Source: a bacterium (GTDB lineage Bacteria; Armatimonadota; Fimbriimonadia; Fimbriimonadales; Fimbriimonadaceae). From it: a stretch of 64,000 nt of DNA. Below, piece after piece: positions 59,223 through 64,000 of the stretch. The notes below the pieces were generated by a model. That model saw only the letters and a list, made by a program, of their open reading frames with translations. It was not told the origin of the DNA and ran no database searches. Made by a program: the position numbers and the translations under genes. The stretch is taken from assembly GCA_013823945.1 (NCBI GenBank), contig PNMZ01000003.1, forward strand, positions 124,001 to 188,000. The letters run 5' to 3'. Every line of letters begins with the position of its first letter. The stretch's first letter is position 1.

Positions 59223-60173
59223 TCAGTTGGTCTCAAATGCAACTCCAGCAACTTGCCGGATGGTTGCTTCGCGGATTTCGTAAGTTTGCTTGGAGTTTCT
59301 GATCAGCGCGACGATGATTTTCCATTCTCCGTTTTGGTTCCGGACATAGCCGACATCGTTGGTCGCCCAGGCGATTCCTCGGCTGCGAGAGCTGGTTCCG
59401 GTTTTGTGCCCCAGAATCCAGCCCTTAGGGACGCCCGCTTTGAGTCGATCCGGGCCGGTTTGGGTGCGTTCCATGACTCCCATAAAGTAGGCGGTGTGTT
59501 CAGGAGAGAGGAGTTTGCCCTGGATGAGCTTTTGGAGGAGGTCGGCCATCGCGGCGGGGGTCGTCGTATCACGTGGGTCGATTTGATAGCGGCGGTAGGC
59601 GTTGTGTTGTTCGTCTTCGGGGATTTGTTTTTTGGAGGCTTCGAGTTTGTTGATGTGAACGAATTCGGGTCGCCATGTGAGGCCGACGACGTCTGTTTGG
59701 AGTTCGCGTTCTTCTCTGTCCACTGACATCCCTTTGACATCGTTTTTCCTTAAGAACTCGTTGACAACACTGGTTCCACCCATTTTTCTGATCATGAAAT
59801 CAACGGATGCACTGCATGACTCGGTGGTAGCAAGTTCTATCAACTGGTCAAGAGTAACGGTCATGGAATTTCGGTTTCCAAGTTCATCGGACAGGGGTTG
59901 GTGAGAGATACTGAGGTCAGAATATCGAAAAGTGAAGGGCTGATCGAGTTTCCATTTTCCTCTTTCGACGAGGTCAAGGGCGGCCATGGAGACGACCATT
60001 TTCATGACGCTTTGGAGGGAGAATCGCTCGTTTTTGCGAGAGTAGTGGCTTTCGGATGAGGTGATGATCGCAGCACCGATTTCGCATTTATGGGTTCGTT
60101 CGAGTTCGGCAAGTTTGGCTTCGATTGGCGATGGGAGAAGAGTAGTGAGGAGGAGAAGGGTCGAGGCGATCAT
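59223..60173 (-). CDS. exported class A beta-lactamase-like serine hydrolase
   Basis: 316 residues with signal peptide MIASTLLLLTTLLPS. The nucleophile motif is S55-V-M-K58. The SDN loop is replaced by S-C-S in ATTESCSASVD. Counting from that Ser as 130 places Asp at 136, Glu at 166 (EERELQ) and Gln at 170. KTG is in GHKTGTS. Asp136 and the altered loop recall subclass A2 beta-lactamases. It may hydrolyse beta-lactams or be a related esterase/peptidase; activity cannot be read from sequence alone. Confidence 0.8.
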   Translation of the reverse strand: MIASTLLLLTTLLPSPIEAKLAELERTHKCEIGAAIITSSESHYSRKNERFSLQSVMKMVVSMAALDLVERGKWKLDQPFTFRYSDLSISHQPLSDELGNRNSMTVTLDQLIELATTESCSASVDFMIRKMGGTSVVNEFLRKNDVKGMSVDREERELQTDVVGLTWRPEFVHINKLEASKKQIPEDEQHNAYRRYQIDPRDTTTPAAMADLLQKLIQGKLLSPEHTAYFMGVMERTQTGPDRLKAGVPKGWILGHKTGTSSRSRGIAWATNDVGYVRNQNGEWKIIVALIRNSKQTYEIREATIRQVAGVAFETN

Positions 60174-60282
60174 ACAGGCGTGAGTTTACTCACCGAGGCG
60201 ACGAGGTGACGGATTCTCGCTCATTGTTAGTGCCCGATTGAATTACTATCGATAGCAATTTGCTCGAGGGAAAATCATAGTT

Positions 60283-60313
60283 GCCCTCCGGCCCCATTGC
60301 AGGGCCGGAGGGC
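60283..60313 (-). terminator. hairpin terminator after the IPT/TIG lipoprotein gene
   Basis: GCCCTCCGGCCC (60283-60294), 7-nt loop, GGGCCGGAGGGC (60302-60313) make a perfect 12-bp stem, 8 nt beyond the stop at 60322. No T-run follows on the minus strand. Confidence 0.65.
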
Positions 60314-60321
60314 ATTTGGTG

Positions 60322-62449
60322 CTAAGGGCTCACATCTCGAATAAGGATGGAACCCGTGCCGACTGTAGTTGGCTCTGATTCCGGTCCGATGAGGAATTGG
60401 TAGGCGACTCTTTGGGTTCCGTCGGGGTTCCTAATGGCAGAGGTGATTGTCATTCGGCCCTCACTGCCATAGCTTAGGAGAATGCCAGTGAGTGTCGGCT
60501 CAGTTAGACTCTCGGTAGTGCCAAATGAATATCCAACGCCGAGTACTGACGTCCAGTTGTATGTTTGGCCCGCAGCGAGCACAGTATTCGCGGGTACTTC
60601 AAGGGACAACACTACCCGTGGCAATTCATTGACGTTGTCCCAGTTGTAGTCGAACTCATATAAGTCGGTCGATTGACCTCTGACTAAGAAGCCCTCGCCG
60701 TCGGCAAAGACGTGTTCTCCATTGAGATTTGGATAATTTGTCAATCCGCTGGCGAAGTAGAAAATTCGATTTTCTCCAACTCCGATATCTGAAAAGGCTT
60801 CTCCGAGCTTTCGTCCACTGGCTGTGAAGACTTCGACTTTGAGAACAACATTCCCTTCAACATTTGGAGCTTGGTAGGTTACGGTTGTGTCAGGACCCGT
60901 GAACGTAGTTGAACCGTTTACTAGACCTTCTCCCGTGATTGTCCACTTGTAGGTTGAACCGACAGGAACAGCACTTCCAGTTGATGTTACTGTGAACGAC
61001 TTGGATTCTCGTTTGAGAAGCGTGAATACTCCCGGGTTGATGCTGAAGTCGATGTCCTCCCAATCAAACCGCTTGCTGAGCAATTGACCGGATGCTGATG
61101 GGCCGCCGAGTGAGCGGAGAACAATGACGCCTTTTGTCGCCGATGGGGCCTCAACGATTACTGTCTTGGGAGTCCAGCTCAAGACGTTGAGTGTGCTGCC
61201 ATCGATTGTAACTGCGCCTGATTCACTTCCGAAGAATCCTTCGATCTCCATTTTGTTTTCAGCTTTGTCGAGAACGGCTGATCTTATTGATGGGATCATT
61301 GTCAGTTCAGAATCAGAATTATCGTTACTTGTGTATCCAGAAAATTTTGAGAAAATGCCGAGGTCAGACTCATTCATTTTGCGAGGGCCAGAAGCACGAT
61401 TAGTCGTACCAATATCACTTTGAATTTCGCCAACGGTGAATGGTGGTAAGTCGTCTTCGGGCTCTACAGGAGTTCCGAGAAAACGAGCAAAAACGAATTG
61501 TGTTGTTTCGGTCGCTTCCGTGCTGTAGAATTCGCCGCTCCAACTCCAATATGATTCAAGTCCTTCGAAACTGTATGCCGTTTCAATCATCGACTCTTGA
61601 GCACCGAACATGACTTCATTAATCCAAATTGCCTTTGAGCTAAATGACATTCCTGAATCTTTTAGGAACTGGTCACTCACCATAAATCCCTCTTCGTAGG
61701 TTCGTTGTTCAGCAGTTGGGTCTACAATATATGTCACGGGGCAGATTGTTCCGGCTTCGATGTCCTCCTTGTAAAGTTGGTAATTGCTAACTGAGTTTTG
61801 CGTTGCGGTCATGAACCACGTTCGTTCCTCTTCATTTCTGTCTCGTGAATACGAGCCGAGTGTATTGATATAGAGAACGCCTGCATTCTGAATTTGGACA
61901 AAGTCACTGATCGCTCCAGCTAATTGAATCGTATCGTAACCTCGTTGGGTCAGTATCGGATCAATTGAGGCAGTGCTGTTGATGAGGTTAGCAACATCAA
62001 TGTGGATTAAGTAAGCCTTATTTGCTCCCGGCAATGATCTCGAATTTGCATCGAGGATTGGTTGAGGATTCAGGGATTTCGTTACTCTTCCGCGTGTCCC
62101 GCTTCTTGAGGCGGAGTTGAGCACCATGTACTTGACGCCGTCTTTGAACCATCCGACTGCGTCGCCGCTCTTACTGACTTCTGTGGCAACAATTTCTGGT
62201 TTAGTCTTCATGAAATTGGTGACTTGCTGCATGGCATCGGGCTGGGTCGAAACGGATTTGAAGAACGTTGTTACTTCGCTTATGACCCGAGTCCGGTCTG
62301 CCTCTGAAACGCTGCCACTAATGAAGTTTGGTAGAGGTGGTAGGGTAGTGGAAGCTGATCCTCCGCCTCCGCCACCGCATCCAATGACGATAAGAGTAGT
62401 TAATACTCCGATCATCATGATGAATAGTTTGCTCAAGCACTGTTTCATT
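60322..62449 (-). CDS. large lipoprotein with IPT/TIG-like domain, unknown function
   Basis: 709 residues. The lipoprotein signal ends VIGCGGGGGGS. The mature part has an N-terminal mixed domain (~40-340) and an IPT/TIG-like module (~395-470, 'ENKMEIEGFFGSESGAVTIDGSTLNVLSWTPKTVIVEAPSATKGVIVLRS'). A PKD/Ig-like region (~490-560, 'GSTYKWTITGEG...VEVFTASGRKLGE') precedes a C-terminal beta domain. No catalytic motif was seen. It is probably surface-exposed, binding carbohydrate or protein. Start ATG 62449 puts the Cys at a normal distance (~27). Confidence 0.7.
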
Positions 62450-62538
62450 TGATATTTGTCCAAGTTGGTTTCGTTGAATTGCGTAGACGATAGCTGTTGG
62501 GCATTAGCCATGCATTAGGATTGCGAGCGGGTTGATGG

Positions 62539-63129
62539 TTAGCCCTTTCGTCTTCGGAGAATTGCCACTCCGCCGGCGGTCAGAATGAGCATTGTTCCCG
62601 GCTCTGGAACGGCTTCAATTGCTTCCAGCTCAGCCAGGTGTAGGTATTCGGTTCTTTCGAGTTGAACCATCACAGAATCGGCTATGACAGGATTGAAATC
62701 AAAGCTCATGCCTGATGCAAATGGGTTGCCGTCATTGATGTTTTGCACAAAAGTTTGATTGGTCGCACTCCAGACCGTGTTGCCATTGATCGACAGGGTG
62801 ACGGAAAAAGGGCTGAGCCGTTCCATGAAACTGTCTGTACGGTTGAAAAGGTTTACTTGAGAGATTGAAGACGAAGTGGCAAATTCAATCTTGTACCAGG
62901 CAGCAGATTCGAAATTAGTGTGCATTACGGATTGAGAATCCCACCGTCCATCGCGGTTGCCGTCGTTACCTTTGTCGGGAGTTGCTTGGGTGGCCCACAC
63001 TGAGCTTTGAGATCCTACGCCTCCGTTTGCGGAAGCGGCGACGTTTATTTGCGCCAAGGATGTTGTGACGGTTGCACATGCTAGTGTTAACGCAAAAAGG
63101 CGAGCAATTGACTGGGTGTTTTGAGCCAT
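62539..63129 (-). CDS. PEP-CTERM protein with discoidin-like domain
   Basis: 196 residues. The signal peptide ends near TTSLAQ. 'NVAASANGGVGSQSSVWATQATPDKGNDGNRDGRWDSQSVMHTNFESAAWYKIEFATSSSISQVNLFNRTD' is the start of an F5/8C (discoidin)-like fold. The sorting tail is VPEPGTMLILTAGGVAILRRRKG. It is probably a surface carbohydrate-binding protein handled by an exosortase located elsewhere. AGGGAGG precedes ATG 63129. Confidence 0.82.
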   Translation of the reverse strand: MAQNTQSIARLFALTLACATVTTSLAQINVAASANGGVGSQSSVWATQATPDKGNDGNRDGRWDSQSVMHTNFESAAWYKIEFATSSSISQVNLFNRTDSFMERLSPFSVTLSINGNTVWSATNQTFVQNINDGNPFASGMSFDFNPVIADSVMVQLERTEYLHLAELEAIEAVPEPGTMLILTAGGVAILRRRKG

Positions 63130-63229
63130 GAGTTCCTCCCTCGCTCTAGGGGAAAGCCCGAGCGATTAAACCTATGGTGAGTTGATGGCATTAGCCGGGA
63201 ATTAATTTAAGTGCAGCAGGGAGTTGTCT

Positions 63230-64000
63230 TCAAGTATTTTTGCGGTTCCAAATATTTCCGGTCAGGTTGAACCCTGTTTGCTTCTTTAGATCTGAAAATT
63301 CCAGCCAATAAGCTTCGGCAAGTGAATCATCACCCTGATGTGAGGCGATCTTTGACATGAAATATGTACAGTACGTTTGAATAGTTTGGCGTTGGAGGGC
63401 AATGGCAGAATCGAACGCAATTTGAAAGTTCAGTTTTGCGTAGGAGAAGTCACCCAGATAGTATTCAGCAACGGCGAGAAGGAGGAAAGCGAGGGGATAC
63501 CTTCTGGAAGCCGGACAAACTGTCTGCGCTAGTTGGTTGGCTAAGTCCTTCGCCCGGAGCAGTGCCTTTGCTCTTTCGGGGTCGTTGGCTTCAAGTGTTC
63601 GGGCAAAAGAGTGAAGCGAACCACTCAGATGGGCGACTGCGCTTTGAATCCAAGATATCTCTTTCGTTTCATTTGCCAACTGAAGTGCGCTTTCGTGCAA
63701 ATTGATTCCTTCGATAAAAAATCCTTGCCGGGATCTGATTAACCCTAAGTTGATCCTGTACTCAAATTCGGCTTTCAAGTCGATTGCTTCAACCGAAATT
63801 TCGCGGAGCTGATTGAGATACTGTTCGGCTTCTTCAAAGAGGTTCACGTAAGGAAAAATCTGCAATGATGAGACAATCCAATCTCGCTTAAGAAGGTGAT
63901 TAGGAATAGATTTGAGATGAATTTGACTTTCTCTGATATGCCTCATCCCAATGATATAGTTCCCTCTTAGGTTGGCGTGAGAGATTGCGCCAATGCGCGC
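63230..64000 (-). CDS. TPR-repeat protein, C-terminal part (5' end outside window)
   Basis: The frame is open to the window edge, so the internal ATG at 63946 need not be the start. Repeated helix pairs are visible: 'NLFEEAEQYLNQLREISVEAIDLKAEFEYRINLGLIRSRQGFFIEGINLHESALQLANE', 'DPERAKALLRAKDLANQLAQ' and 'LAVAEYYLGDFSYAKLNFQIAFDSAIALQ'. These are TPR-like. Such tails are found in SARP/LuxR/MalT-type regulators and in scaffold proteins; which applies cannot be told. The segment is AT-rich compared with the middle of the window. Confidence 0.65.
   Translation of the reverse strand, partial: ARIGAISHANLRGNYIIGMRHIRESQIHLKSIPNHLLKRDWIVSSLQIFPYVNLFEEAEQYLNQLREISVEAIDLKAEFEYRINLGLIRSRQGFFIEGINLHESALQLANETKEISWIQSAVAHLSGSLHSFARTLEANDPERAKALLRAKDLANQLAQTVCPASRRYPLAFLLLAVAEYYLGDFSYAKLNFQIAFDSAIALQRQTIQTYCTYFMSKIASHQGDDSLAEAYWLEFSDLKKQTGFNLTGNIWNRKNT

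Overview
The window is bacterial chromosome with dense genes on both strands. No gene-free stretch exceeds about 270 bases. The best-fitting source is a Fimbriimonas-like member of the Armatimonadota. This is an inference from gene content: secreted PEP-CTERM proteins, Tat-like and lipoprotein signal peptides, many secreted alpha/beta hydrolases and amidohydrolases, several DinB-fold proteins, a tricorn protease and a bacterial translin. No 16S gene or other decisive marker is present. Clear rRNA genes, IS elements, phage modules and CRISPR arrays were not seen.

Left edge (1-3.9 kb): the tail of an alpha/beta hydrolase, then only the 3' end of a tRNA gene with a duplicated T-arm core. Next comes a visibly AT-richer two-gene operon: a GHKL/HATPase protein (565-1734) overlapping by ATGA a protein with an orotate-phosphoribosyltransferase-like domain (1731-2780). 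The reading frame of the second gene continues past an amber codon to 3812. This is the best candidate for an undescribed, possibly conflict-related, system.

3.9-28 kb: mostly single genes and two-gene units for small enzymes and secreted hydrolases. They include four metabolite-scale families (SnoaL, YCII, VOC, DUF1905), DinB proteins, a matrixin-like PEP-CTERM protease, a PDZ-hydrolase divergent from a PadR regulator, a LamG-purple-acid-phosphatase fusion, a mini M14 carboxypeptidase, and a 1336-residue protein with three amidohydrolase modules, only one of which looks catalytically intact.

28-40 kb: a serine hydrolase, a three-domain calcineurin phosphoesterase, a 947-residue secreted protein of unknown function, a thioredoxin-like gene that reads through an in-frame TGA followed by a hairpin (probable selenoprotein), prfC, a beta-propeller lipoprotein, an AT-rich DUF2971 gene and an ABC exporter.

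40-51 kb: RidA, a phosphotransferase carrying an in-frame dispersed repeat, a duplicated membrane-protein/phosphotransferase block around a D-aminoacylase, three tiny overlapping Trp-rich ORFs (47295-47708), a ferritin-like DUF2202 protein, a metallopeptidase, an esterase and a glycerophosphodiesterase.

51-64 kb: tricorn protease, two possible haem-linked proteins, translin, GNAT, tRNA-Lys(CTT) with a terminator, an AraC/VOC divergent pair, a class A beta-lactamase, an IPT/TIG lipoprotein, a PEP-CTERM protein and the end of a TPR protein. Six convergent gene pairs overlap by exactly 4 nt through shared stop codons, showing strong compaction. Many exported hydrolases suggest scavenging of proteins, peptides, phosphoesters and esters outside the cytoplasm.
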